From Neobacillus muris (lineage in GTDB: Bacteria > Bacillota > Bacilli > Bacillales > Cytobacillaceae), in assembly GCF_943193175.1 (NCBI RefSeq), contig NZ_CALPDF010000003.1, positions 124,001 to 188,000 of the forward strand: a stretch of 64,000 nt of DNA, written 5' to 3'. The position numbers and the translations under genes are program-made. Below the pieces are notes generated by a model that worked only from the letters and a program-made list of their open reading frames with translations, was not told the DNA's origin and did no database searches. Of this stretch, positions 37,161 through 45,795 are shown in pieces (positions within the stretch are counted from its first letter, which is position 1; each line of letters opens with the position of its first letter).

Positions 37161-38921
37161 TTATTGCTGCTTATGCAGTTCGACCTTAAATACACTGCCC
37201 TTCCCCACTTCACTCTCTACATGAAGATTTCCGTGGTGGGCCTCAACTATATGTTTGACAATGGCCAACCCCAGGCCTGTGCCGCCTGAATTGCGGCTTC
37301 TGGCACGGTCCACTCGATAAAACCGTTCAAATATCCGCGGGATTTCTTCCTTTTCAATTCCAATCCCGGTGTCTTTTACCGTGATAGCAACAGAATCCCT
37401 ATTTTCAGTTAATGTTACGGTTACTTCCCCATCTGAAGGTGTATATGTAATCGCATTGGCAATTAAATTGATAAACACCTGCTTTAGCCGGTCTACATCC
37501 CCATTAATGATGACCGGGTTTGGAAGACAGGCCAGTTCAAGCGAAATATTCTTTTCCTTTGCCTTTCCGGAAAGCAGATTTATTACGTCTTCTAACAAAT
37601 GGTGTAAATCGAACTCCAGCTTGTTTAAAGTAAATCCATATGCCTCCAGCTTAGACAGCTCCAATAAATCTTGAATCAGTGATTGCAGCCGTTCGCTTTC
37701 CTTTAAAATAATCGATAGAAAGGATTCCAGTGTCTCCTTATTATTCATCGCGCCATCTAAAAGGGTTTCTGAAAAACCTTTTATTGAAGTAACAGGAGTC
37801 TTCAATTCATGAGAGACATTGGCGACAAAATCCTTCCTCATTAACTCCAATTTTTTCAGTTCTGTAATATCGTGGAAAACGACTAAAACACCTTTCCAAA
37901 CATTGTTTGTCCCAATGATCGGCACACCGTAAACATCGAAGTATTTTCTCTCGATCCCTACCGGCATTTGCAATTGATTGCTCACTTTGTGCTCCGTTCG
38001 AAAAACTTCTGCGACAATTTTACAAACTTCTGGTTGATCGATGACTTCATAATAGAGCTTTTGCAAATAATCCGCATGATTGATATGAAATAAATCAATA
38101 TACCCCTTATTGATAAGGTTGATGTAGCCGCGGCTGTCAATTAAGACGAGCCCTGCTCCGATGTTTTCAATTAAAGCCGTTAACCGATCTTGTTGAATTT
38201 CCTGCGTTTTTTCAAGCTCTTGAAGGTTTTCAGCAAGCATATTGATGGAGGATGCCAGCATTCCTGTTTGATCTAGCCTTTCGACAAAAGCGCGTGCACG
38301 GTAATTTCCTTTTGCCAGCTCTTGAGCCGTTTTGGCTGCCTCTTCTATCGGTTTCGTATAGGATGATGTGATACGGTTGCCAAGATAAATAATCACGATT
38401 AACGCTAAACCTAAGCTAATGGAAAGAATCCACCATATTTGCCCATATGCTTGTTTCAACTCATTGGTTTTAACGCTTAGAAAAATATACCCTTCCGTTT
38501 GTCCATCTTTTTTAATCGGCTTCCAATAATAATGAAGGTCGTAGCCATCGCCCTTTTCTAATTTTTCATCCTGCTTTGATTTTTTTTGGATAACTTCTGG
38601 AATAATACTGCTTAACCTTGAATCGCTATTATTTTCCAATTCGCCAGTATCATACAATATTTTTCCATTGGTATCCGTGACAGTAGCCCGGTCGTGCAGC
38701 AAATCACTTATTTTAATGACAGCCTGTTGATTAAATGAATCAATCCCGCCGTTTTCCTCAATATAAAAGCTTAGAAGGTCTTTTTCGATTTTTAGCCTTT
38801 CATTGAATGATTGCAAATAATAGCTTTTAAATAACTGGCCAAGCAAAATTCCTAAACCTACTAATACCGCGATAATTAAGGTAATTAAAGCAATAAAAAG
38901 CTTTGTCCGGAATTTGGTCAT
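37161..38921 (-). CDS. phoR: Phosphate-sensor histidine kinase PhoR
   Basis: 586 residues. Transmembrane helix at about 7-30, an extracytoplasmic PAS-like sensor domain to about 155, second helix about 160-182, HAMP, cytoplasmic PAS (about 240-345), HisKA with phospho-acceptor His in NVSHELKTPVTSI and HATPase with NLIANAITYTPS, DTGIGIEKEE and GGTGLGLAIVKH. Partner of PhoP; starts within the phoP stop (ATGA overlap), so translation is coupled. Confidence 0.94.
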   Translation of the reverse strand: MTKFRTKLFIALITLIIAVLVGLGILLGQLFKSYYLQSFNERLKIEKDLLSFYIEENGGIDSFNQQAVIKISDLLHDRATVTDTNGKILYDTGELENNSDSRLSSIIPEVIQKKSKQDEKLEKGDGYDLHYYWKPIKKDGQTEGYIFLSVKTNELKQAYGQIWWILSISLGLALIVIIYLGNRITSSYTKPIEEAAKTAQELAKGNYRARAFVERLDQTGMLASSINMLAENLQELEKTQEIQQDRLTALIENIGAGLVLIDSRGYINLINKGYIDLFHINHADYLQKLYYEVIDQPEVCKIVAEVFRTEHKVSNQLQMPVGIERKYFDVYGVPIIGTNNVWKGVLVVFHDITELKKLELMRKDFVANVSHELKTPVTSIKGFSETLLDGAMNNKETLESFLSIILKESERLQSLIQDLLELSKLEAYGFTLNKLEFDLHHLLEDVINLLSGKAKEKNISLELACLPNPVIINGDVDRLKQVFINLIANAITYTPSDGEVTVTLTENRDSVAITVKDTGIGIEKEEIPRIFERFYRVDRARSRNSGGTGLGLAIVKHIVEAHHGNLHVESEVGKGSVFKVELHKQQ

Positions 38922-39634
38922 TCTTCTTTTGGCTCCTCCAATTTATAACCAAGACCGCGGATGGTTTTAATATAGGCAGGCTTCTTTGTATCCTCTTCAA
39001 TTTTTTCTCTTAAATGAGAGATATGGACATCAACAATTCTAGTATCGCCCGCAAAGTCGTAATTCCAAACGGCACTTAACAATTGGTCCCGTGTTAATAC
39101 TCTTCCTTTATTTTGTGCCAGGTAGAGCAGCAGCTCAAACTCCTTTAAAGTAAGCTCCAGCAGCTCATCATTAAAAAATGCCTCATATTTTTCAGGAAAA
39201 ATGCTTAACGGCCCTATGATGATTTTGCTTCCTTCTTTAATGGTCTCCTCGGATGCACCATTTTGAATATTGGTTCTCCTTAGGATGGCTTTTACCCGTG
39301 CAATCACTTCTCTTGGACTGAAGGGTTTTACCATATAATCATCTGCACCCAGCTCTAGCCCTAATATTTTATCGAGCTCATCGTCTTTGGCTGTCAGCAT
39401 TAGTATCGGAGTCATGATTTTTTCTTGGCGCAGCTGCTTGCAAACTTCGACTCCATCCATTTTCGGCAGCATGAGGTCCAGGATAATAATATCTAGATTA
39501 TCCTGTTCGGCCAGTTTTTTGCCGGTCTCCCCATCCATTGCTGTAACGACATCAAAGCCTGCTTGTTCTAAATTGTATTGAAGCAATGTCACAATTGACT
39601 GTTCATCATCAACAACAAGTACTTTTGCACCCAT
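38918..39634 (-). CDS. phoP: Phosphate response regulator PhoP
   Basis: 238 residues. Receiver domain (about 1-120): DDEQSI acidic pair, phospho-acceptor Asp in DLMLPKMDGVEV (about residue 53), Thr in LMLTAKDD and Lys in DYMVKPFSPRE. OmpR/PhoB winged helix from about 140 with the LTLKEFELLLYLAQNKGRVL and RIVDVHISHLREKIE stretches. Start chosen at 39634 after GGCGGGGATTGG; the frame to 39670 lacks a ribosome site. Controls phosphate starvation genes. Confidence 0.94.
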   Translation of the reverse strand: MGAKVLVVDDEQSIVTLLQYNLEQAGFDVVTAMDGETGKKLAEQDNLDIIILDLMLPKMDGVEVCKQLRQEKIMTPILMLTAKDDELDKILGLELGADDYMVKPFSPREVIARVKAILRRTNIQNGASEETIKEGSKIIIGPLSIFPEKYEAFFNDELLELTLKEFELLLYLAQNKGRVLTRDQLLSAVWNYDFAGDTRIVDVHISHLREKIEEDTKKPAYIKTIRGLGYKLEEPKEE

Positions 39635-39761
39635 CCAATCCCCGCCTTTTGTATGCTCTAGTCTATTCACCTCATTATAATATAAAACACGTAACTTTTC
39701 TCGTCCTCAAGTCTTTTGGCGGAAATGCTATAGAAATGGGGTACGAAAGTTGAACGGCTTT

Positions 39762-39846
39762 ATCTAACAGTTACGCCCCTCTTTCCGACAGTTGCGCTCC
39801 TCTTTTCGACATTTACTCTCTTTTATCCGACAGTTATGCTCTCTTT
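39762..39846. repeat. Imperfect ~22-bp tandem repeat downstream of mdh
   Basis: Four approximate copies, units of 23, 22, 20 and 20 bases, around CCGACAGTTGCGCTCCTCTT (variants at 39762, 39785, 39807 and 39827). Non-coding, between phoP and the mdh terminator. Different sequence from the 52-bp array at 2551. Confidence 0.7.
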
Positions 39847-39865
39847 CCGAGTCAGCTTGGCAGGC

Positions 39866-39900
39866 ATAAAAAAATTCGGGAGCAAGGCCCCCGAATTTAT
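39866..39900 (-). terminator. Terminator of mdh
   Basis: AATTCGGG/CCCGAATT stem with T7 on the minus strand, directly after the mdh stop. Confidence 0.88.
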
Positions 39901-39904
39901 TACT

Positions 39905-40843
39905 TTATGCTAATACATTCATGACGTTCTTTACTGAATCCACAGACTTATCAAGTGCGGCCTTCTCTTCAGCCGTAAGCTCCAATTCAATCACTTTTTC
40001 AATGCCATTGGCACCCAGAATGGCTGGCACCCCAAGATAGATGCCTTCATAACCATACTCTCCCTCGAGAAAAGCAATCGAAGGAAGCACACGGCGTTGA
40101 TCTTTTAAGATGGCCTCACACATTTCAACTAAAGAGGCTGCAGGTGCATAATAGGCACTGCCATTTCCAAGCAGATTAACGATTTCACCGCCGCCTTTTC
40201 TTGTACGTTCCACAATGGCATCTAAGCGGTCTTTAGGAATTAATGTTTCTAACGGGATCCCGCCAGCAAAAGAATAGCGGACAAGCGGCACCATGTCATC
40301 ACCATGTCCGCCTAATACGAAACCGGTAATGTCTTTCACAGAAAGGTTTAATTCCTGGGCAACAAAGGTGCGGAAACGAGCAGTGTCAAGAACGCCAGAT
40401 TGGCCAATTACGCGGTTTTTAGGGAATCCAGACTCCTTATATACAGTATATGTCATCGCATCAACCGGATTGGTTAACACGACAATGATACAATTCGGAG
40501 AATACTTAACAATTTCTTTTGTAACACTTTTCATGACCTTTTGATTGGTTTGAACTAAGTCATCACGGCTCATGCCAGGCTTGCGTGCTATGCCTGCGGT
40601 AATGACCACAATATCAGAATCCCTTGTATCTTCGTAATTAGAGGTCCCAACAATATTAGCATCAAATCCTTGAACAGGGCTAGCTTCCAGCATGTCAAGT
40701 GCCTTCCCTTTTGTAGAGTTTTCCATTTGTGGAATATCAACTAATACGACATCCCCAAGTTCTTTTTGGGCAAGTAAAAATGCTGTCGTAGCCCCAGTGA
40801 ACCCACCGCCAATTACAGAAATCTTTTTGCGTTTCAATGACAT
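39905..40843 (-). CDS. mdh: Malate dehydrogenase
   Basis: 312 residues, LDH-like malate dehydrogenase. Rossmann [14 protein letters not shown] at residue 11, the [14 protein letters not shown] segment, [11 protein letters not shown], and the active-site His in [14 protein letters not shown]. Interconverts malate and oxaloacetate. Ribosome site GGGGATGGG. In this window 287 bases separate it from icd, wider than I remember for B. subtilis, and the gap can hold its own promoter. Confidence 0.96.
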   Translation of the reverse strand: MSLKRKKISVIGGGFTGATTAFLLAQKELGDVVLVDIPQMENSTKGKALDMLEASPVQGFDANIVGTSNYEDTRDSDIVVITAGIARKPGMSRDDLVQTNQKVMKSVTKEIVKYSPNCIIVVLTNPVDAMTYTVYKESGFPKNRVIGQSGVLDTARFRTFVAQELNLSVKDITGFVLGGHGDDMVPLVRYSFAGGIPLETLIPKDRLDAIVERTRKGGGEIVNLLGNGSAYYAPAASLVEMCEAILKDQRRVLPSIAFLEGEYGYEGIYLGVPAILGANGIEKVIELELTAEEKAALDKSVDSVKNVMNVLA

Positions 40844-41130
40844 TCAAACCCATCCCCTTTGTTCGTATTAAATATAAAGAAAGACCGATAAAAATGAGCC
40901 GGCCTATACTCTAACATAATCAATAAACAAAAGCACCCGTTAATTTCAGTCCTTTCCATACAGCATGTTATAGAAAAACAGCTTCCCCTTAAAGTTGTTT
41001 TCAATTGCTGCCGTCCAGTCCTAAACGGGCGCTCTCGCTTTTCATATAATGACCAAAGTTTATAGCTTAACGTCTTTGGGAAAAGTTCAGCTCCAAGCCA
41101 TACAGCGCTAGCCAGGGCTTTTCACTTTTC
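40844..41130 (-). other. Non-coding spacer between icd and mdh with long-range inverted repeat
   Basis: No ORF. AGCACCCGTT (40932-40941) and AACGGGCGCT (41024-41033) pair with one mismatch across 82 bases, and on the minus strand the second arm is followed by TTTTGTTTATT. Inside and beside it are smaller stems such as CCAAAG/CTTTGG near 41056-41085. A possible mdh promoter (TTGTTT-N16-TATAGG on the minus strand) lies between this and mdh. Confidence 0.45.
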
Positions 41131-42399
41131 TTATTCCATATTCTTAATTAGTTCATCACCAAATTCAGAAGTTTTTACTTCTGTGGCTCCATCCATTAAT
41201 CGGGCAAAGTCGTAAGTAACCACTTTGGATGCAATTGTTTTTTCCATTGATTTCACAATCATTTTAGCGGCTTCATTCCAGCCTAGATGCTCAAGCATAA
41301 GCACGCCGGATAAAATGACAGAAGAAGGATTGACTTTGTCTAATCCAGCATATTTAGGTGCAGTGCCGTGTGTTGCTTCAAAGATCGCATGTCCTGTTTC
41401 ATAGTTGATGTTAGCGCCTGGTGCAATACCGATGCCGCCAACTTGTGCAGCAAGCGCATCAGAAATATAGTCGCCGTTTAAGTTCATAGTAGCAACTACA
41501 TCAAATTCACGCGGACGAGTAAGAATTTGCTGCAGGAAGATATCAGCAATCGCATCTTTAACAATGATTTTTCCAGCTGCTTCAGCCTCAGCTTGCGCTT
41601 TGTTAGCTGCTTCAGTGCCTTGTTCTGCTTTAATGCGGTCATATTGAGCCCAAGTAAACACTTTGTCGCCGAATTCTTGTTCAGCAAGCTCATAACCCCA
41701 GTTTTTAAATGCGCCTTCCGTGAATTTCATGATGTTTCCTTTATGAACTAATGTTAAGGATTTACGTCCTTCTTTAATAGCATAATTCAGGGCTGCACGG
41801 ACAAGACGGTTGGTGCCTTCCTCTGAAACTGGTTTAATGCCGATTCCTGAAGTTTCTGGGAATCTGATTTTATTGACACCCATTTCATTCTGTAAGAAGT
41901 CTATTACTTTTTTTACAGCTTCAGAACCTTTTTCATATTCAATACCAGCATAGATGTCTTCCGTATTTTCACGGAAAATCACCATATCTGTATCCTGAGG
42001 GCGCTTAACTGGTGAAGGAACCCCTTCAAACCATCTTACAGGACGCAAGCAAACGAATAAGTCCAGCTCTTGTCTTAATGCTACGTTAAGAGAACGGATT
42101 CCGCCGCCGACAGGAGTCGTCAATGGGCCTTTTATGGCAATTAAATATTCATTAATGACATCAAGAGTTTCTTTAGGAAGCCATTCACCAGTCTCGTTAA
42201 AGGCTTTTTCCCCTGCTAAAACCTCTTTCCAAATTAACTTGCGTTCCCCTTTATAGGCTTTTTCGACAGCCGCATCCAGCACTCTATAGGAAGCTGCCCA
42301 AATATCAGGACCTGTTCCATCTCCCTCAATGAATGGAATGATTGGATTGTTAGGAACGTTCAATACCCCGTTTGTTACCGTAATTTTTTCGCCTTGCAT
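41131..42399 (-). CDS. icd: Isocitrate dehydrogenase (NADP+)
   Basis: 422 residues, bacterial homodimeric type. [14 protein letters not shown] start region, the substrate Ser in [12 protein letters not shown], the Arg-rich [20 protein letters not shown] segment, metal-binding Asp in [14 protein letters not shown] and the [12 protein letters not shown] nucleotide site. Oxidative decarboxylation of isocitrate. AGGAGGGAGAACAACT precedes the start. 135 bases after citZ, with a hairpin between. Confidence 0.97.
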   Translation of the reverse strand: MQGEKITVTNGVLNVPNNPIIPFIEGDGTGPDIWAASYRVLDAAVEKAYKGERKLIWKEVLAGEKAFNETGEWLPKETLDVINEYLIAIKGPLTTPVGGGIRSLNVALRQELDLFVCLRPVRWFEGVPSPVKRPQDTDMVIFRENTEDIYAGIEYEKGSEAVKKVIDFLQNEMGVNKIRFPETSGIGIKPVSEEGTNRLVRAALNYAIKEGRKSLTLVHKGNIMKFTEGAFKNWGYELAEQEFGDKVFTWAQYDRIKAEQGTEAANKAQAEAEAAGKIIVKDAIADIFLQQILTRPREFDVVATMNLNGDYISDALAAQVGGIGIAPGANINYETGHAIFEATHGTAPKYAGLDKVNPSSVILSGVLMLEHLGWNEAAKMIVKSMEKTIASKVVTYDFARLMDGATEVKTSEFGDELIKNME

Positions 42400-42443
42400 A
42401 GTTGTTCTCCCTCCTGTTATGTATCAGCATATAGACTTAATCA

Positions 42444-42474
42444 AAGGTTAGAGGAATCCAATCCCTCTAACCTT
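42444..42474. other. Perfect 11-bp hairpin between citZ and icd
   Basis: AAGGTTAGAGG (42444-42454) and CCTCTAACCTT (42464-42474) with a 9-nt loop. No T-run on either strand, so more likely an mRNA stability or processing element than a terminator. Confidence 0.7.
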
Positions 42475-42534
42475 CGATGGTCAATCCTATTACACCAATT
42501 TTTTGATGAAAAGTAAAATTTTATCTCTTATAAA

Positions 42535-43653
42535 TTAATCCCTGTGTTCAATTGGAACATATTTTTGCATGCCAGGACCCGTATATTCCGCACGTGGACG
42601 GATTAACCGGTTATTTGCATATTGCTCCAAAATATGGGCCAGCCATCCAGATACACGGCTGACGGCAAAGATTGGTGTCATTAAATCATGGTCGATTCCC
42701 AGGCTGTGATAAACCGATGCAGAATAGAAATCAACATTTGGCGGTAATTTCTTTTCGCCTGTAACGATGCTCTCAATTTTAACGGACATGTCATACCAAT
42801 GGGGTTCACCAGTAAGTTCCGTTAATTTTTGAGACATGACTTTAAGATGCTTGGCACGAGGATCACCGTTACGATATACCCTGTGTCCAAAGCCCATGAT
42901 TTTCTCTTTTCTTTCCAATTTCCCACGAATATATGGTTCAACATTTTCAAGAGTCCCGATTTCCTTTAACATCTTCATAACGGCCTCATTGGCACCGCCA
43001 TGAAGCGGTCCCTTAAGGGCGCCAATCGCAGATGTAATGCCGGAATATACGTCAGAAAGTGTTGCGACACATACACGTGCAGTAAAGGTGGAAGCATTTA
43101 ATTCATGATCCGCATGAAGGACAAGCGCTTTATTGATTGCCTCCACTGCAATTGGTTCGGGTTCTTTGCCAGTCAGCATATAAAGGAAGTTGGCTGCAAA
43201 GCTTAAATCCTTTTTTGGAGCAATGGGCTCAAGCCCTTTTCTTACCCTAGCAAAGGCCGCCACAATGGAAGGCATTTTTGCCTGAAGACGGATGGCTTTA
43301 CGGTAATTCGCGTCCTCCTCCATAACATCAGCCTCATCATCATATAACCCTAACAGGGACACAGCTGAACGAAGTGCTGCCATTGGATGGACTTTTTGGA
43401 TTGGATACGTTTTAAAATGATTCAGGACTTCTTGAGGAAGTTCAGCGTTTTCGGACAGCTGATTTTTCAATTCAGCTAATTCTTCAACATTCGGCAGTTT
43501 TAGATGCCACAATAGATAAATAATTTCTTCAAAACTAGCATTTTCAGCTAAATCATCAATGTTGTAGCCAACATAGGTCAGCGTGTCATCAATGATGGAG
43601 CTAATTGATGATGTTGTGGCTACTACCCCTTCAAGACCGCGTGTTACTGTCAT
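42535..43653 (-). CDS. citZ: Citrate synthase II
   Basis: 372 residues, equal to B. subtilis CitZ. Active-site His in HADHELNASTFTARV, substrate loop GALKGPLHGGANE, GFGHRVYRNGDPRA and catalytic Asp in PNVDFYSASVYHSLGI. Condenses acetyl-CoA and oxaloacetate. The frame is open to 43692, but GAAGGAGAG fixes the ATG at 43653. The family is repressed by CcpA and CcpC; I could not find a convincing CcpC box. Confidence 0.96.
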   Translation of the reverse strand: MTVTRGLEGVVATTSSISSIIDDTLTYVGYNIDDLAENASFEEIIYLLWHLKLPNVEELAELKNQLSENAELPQEVLNHFKTYPIQKVHPMAALRSAVSLLGLYDDEADVMEEDANYRKAIRLQAKMPSIVAAFARVRKGLEPIAPKKDLSFAANFLYMLTGKEPEPIAVEAINKALVLHADHELNASTFTARVCVATLSDVYSGITSAIGALKGPLHGGANEAVMKMLKEIGTLENVEPYIRGKLERKEKIMGFGHRVYRNGDPRAKHLKVMSQKLTELTGEPHWYDMSVKIESIVTGEKKLPPNVDFYSASVYHSLGIDHDLMTPIFAVSRVSGWLAHILEQYANNRLIRPRAEYTGPGMQKYVPIEHRD

Positions 43654-43703
43654 CCATATCTCTCCTTCACCTTCAAATTTCCCCTTACCCATTGTAAAGA
43701 CTT

Positions 43704-43732
43704 AAAAACCCGGAACCCATTGCAGATTCCAG
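43704..43732 (-). terminator. Terminator-like hairpin in the citZ leader
   Basis: On the minus strand CTGGAA and TTCCGG (43732-43727, 43715-43710) form a 6-bp stem with an 11-nt loop followed by GTTTTTAAG, about 50 bases before the citZ start. It could end ytwI read-through or attenuate citZ. Confidence 0.5.
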
Positions 43733-43907
43733 TCAAGTTTGAAAGAAACAGCATCAGTAAGAATTAAGGCCGCTATTCTTAAAAAATATTTATTCACTTA
43801 TCCAGCCCTTAAATTGACTGAGCGGTTGCTCGGCCACGCTGCAAAACCATGTATGCCCTTTCATTCAAACAAATAATAAATTCTGCAATTTAACAGTCAT
43901 CCTATAT

Positions 43908-43936
43908 AGTTTATATAATAAAGGAAACACTTACAA
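43908..43936 (-). promoter_or_regulatory. Candidate SigA promoter of citZ
   Basis: TTGTAA (43936-43931), 17-bp spacer, TAAACT (43913-43908) on the minus strand. This gives a leader of about 250 bases. The remainder of 43740-44010 has no ORF and no other structure that I recognise. Confidence 0.5.
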
Positions 43937-44014
43937 GCCTATTATAAACAATAATCAGACTTTTGTGAATGAAAAGCAATTGAAAACATTAAAAAATTAT
44001 TATTTTAAAAAATA

Positions 44015-44473
44015 TTAATGAAATAGTTCAAAAAATTTCATGGCTGAATACGCGATGCCAGCACCAATTAACGGCCCCACTGCAACGCCCTTAAACAAGG
44101 AAACAGATAAGATTGTCCCCAAGACAAGTGCAGTTGTGATATGAGGGTCATCCGCTAAAAGCTTCACACCGCCTTTAGCCAGAAGCGCTACAACAATGCC
44201 AGACAGAAGAGCAATCCAGGCATAAAATGATTTAAACGCACCGGATAAATCCTTAAATCCAATATCGCCGCTGGCAATAGGCGCCAAAACGGCAATCGTA
44301 ATCATAGTGACGCCCCAGTTGATTCCTTTGGACTGAAGGATTGGAAATACCTTGTCTCCGGCTCCGCCGGTCTTAATTAACAAGAGAACTAAGATGGCAA
44401 TCATTAAAGAACTGTTTTTCGCAATATAGCCGATGATTAATAATAACATTAGAAATAATATAGATTCACTCAT
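44015..44473 (-). CDS. ytwI: DUF441 (UPF0756) membrane protein
   Basis: About 152 residues with four hydrophobic segments (about 2-40, 50-70, 82-105 and 113-145), matching the DUF441/YtwI family (SKGINWGVTMITIAVLAPIA and a Gly-rich AVGPLIGAGIAY tail). Function unknown. ATGs at 44473 and 44476 both follow AAAGGGG; one of them is the start rather than the GTG at 44482. Upstream of citZ as in B. subtilis and divergent from ytvI. Confidence 0.85.
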   Translation of the reverse strand: MSESILFLMLLLIIGYIAKNSSLMIAILVLLLIKTGGAGDKVFPILQSKGINWGVTMITIAVLAPIASGDIGFKDLSGAFKSFYAWIALLSGIVVALLAKGGVKLLADDPHITTALVLGTILSVSLFKGVAVGPLIGAGIAYSAMKFFELFH

Positions 44474-44560
44474 CATCAACACCCCTTTTTATCATAATAA
44501 AACAGTCTTACAGCAGGATTAGAATTTAATGGAGGAGGATTCCACCTCTATAAATAACGA

Positions 44561-44579
44561 ATTTTCCGTATTGGAAAAT
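44561..44579. other. Inverted repeat in the ytwI-ytvI divergent region
   Basis: ATTTTCC and GGAAAAT, perfect 7-bp arms 5 bases apart, midway between two divergent genes. Operator-like in size and place; regulator unknown. Confidence 0.45.
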
Positions 44580-44647
44580 CATGCAGCATTACTCAAAAAA
44601 TGGTAAACTTAATCTAGGACCTTTCCAAAGACAAGGAGGTTTCTTTT

Positions 44648-45757
44648 TTGAATCCTGCGTATCTAAACAGAACCATACGTTTTATTATTGTTATTGGCGC
44701 AATCACTCTAGGTCTCGTTTCTTTTTACTATTTATCAAAAATAACGTATCCCTTTCTAATTGGTTTGATCATCGCCTTGATGATAAACCCTTTAGTCAAC
44801 TTCTTGGAAAAAAAGGCCAGAATGCCGCGGGCGCTTGCCGTTTTCATCAGCCTTATTATACTATTTGCTGCGTTCGCTGGAATCATTACTCTTTTGATTG
44901 CCGAAATTGTTTCCGGGGCAGCTTATTTATCAAAAGTCGTGCCTGAGCATCTCCTCAAATTCATTACTTTTATAGAAGATTACTTTACTGCACAAATTAT
45001 ACCTTTCTATAATGATTTAACGAAGATGTTCAATAAACTGGATGCCGGACAAAAAGATACGATTATAGAAAACATTCAAAATGTCGGAACAAAAATTGGA
45101 ACTACTGTAGGTTCATTTATCCAAAATTTATTTGGAAATATTCCTAATATCTTATCTTGGTTCCCAAACGCTGCGACGGTTCTGATTTTCTCGTTATTAG
45201 CAACGTTCTTCATCAGCAAGGATTGGAATCGGTTAAGGGTATGGGGGAGCAAGCTGCTTCCTCAAAAAGCAAAACACAGCTTTAACACGGTATTTATCGA
45301 TCTGAAAATGGCTTTAGCCGGATTTATCAAAGCCCAATTGACTTTGATTTCGATTACGACCGTGATTATTTTAATCGGCCTTTTGATCCTAAGGATCGAT
45401 TACGCCATCACGATAGCCTTGATTGCAGGCATTGTTGATATTCTTCCCTATCTTGGTACCGGAATTATTTTTGTGCCATGGATCATTTACATGGCAATAA
45501 GCGGAAATATCGGACTTGCCATTGGACTTGGGGTTCTATATCTAGTAGTCCTTGTCCAAAGGCAGATAATGGAGCCGAAAATATTGTCTTCCAATATTGG
45601 CATGGACCCGCTGGCAACACTCATTTCCTTATTTGTCGGCTTTAAGCTTATTGGCTTCTTAGGACTGATTGTCGGCCCCGTTAGTCTCGTCATTCTTACC
45701 ACTCTTTATCGTGCCAGAGTTTTTCATGATTTATGGAATTATATAAAGGGCGAATAA
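44648..45757 (+). CDS. ytvI: AI-2E family membrane protein YtvI (sporulation integral membrane protein)
   Basis: 369 residues with about eight transmembrane segments arranged as in the AI-2E/TqsA/PerM family: pair near the N terminus (13-35 and 37-60), one near 70-95, and a C-terminal group of four to five (from about 205) with a DILPYLGTGIIFVPW motif. A central extramembrane region spans about 95-185. Start TTG after AAGGAGG. In B. subtilis it is SigE-dependent; substrate unknown. Confidence 0.88.
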   Translation: MNPAYLNRTIRFIIVIGAITLGLVSFYYLSKITYPFLIGLIIALMINPLVNFLEKKARMPRALAVFISLIILFAAFAGIITLLIAEIVSGAAYLSKVVPEHLLKFITFIEDYFTAQIIPFYNDLTKMFNKLDAGQKDTIIENIQNVGTKIGTTVGSFIQNLFGNIPNILSWFPNAATVLIFSLLATFFISKDWNRLRVWGSKLLPQKAKHSFNTVFIDLKMALAGFIKAQLTLISITTVIILIGLLILRIDYAITIALIAGIVDILPYLGTGIIFVPWIIYMAISGNIGLAIGLGVLYLVVLVQRQIMEPKILSSNIGMDPLATLISLFVGFKLIGFLGLIVGPVSLVILTTLYRARVFHDLWNYIKGE

Positions 45758-45795
45758 AAAACGTCAACTCCATAGGAGCTGACGCTTTTTTTTTT
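45757..45795. terminator. Bidirectional terminator between ytvI and pyk
   Basis: 10-bp stem (45762-45771 with 45775-45784, one mismatch), 3-nt loop, T9 on the plus strand and T6 on the minus strand. Serves the convergent genes on both sides. Confidence 0.9.
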
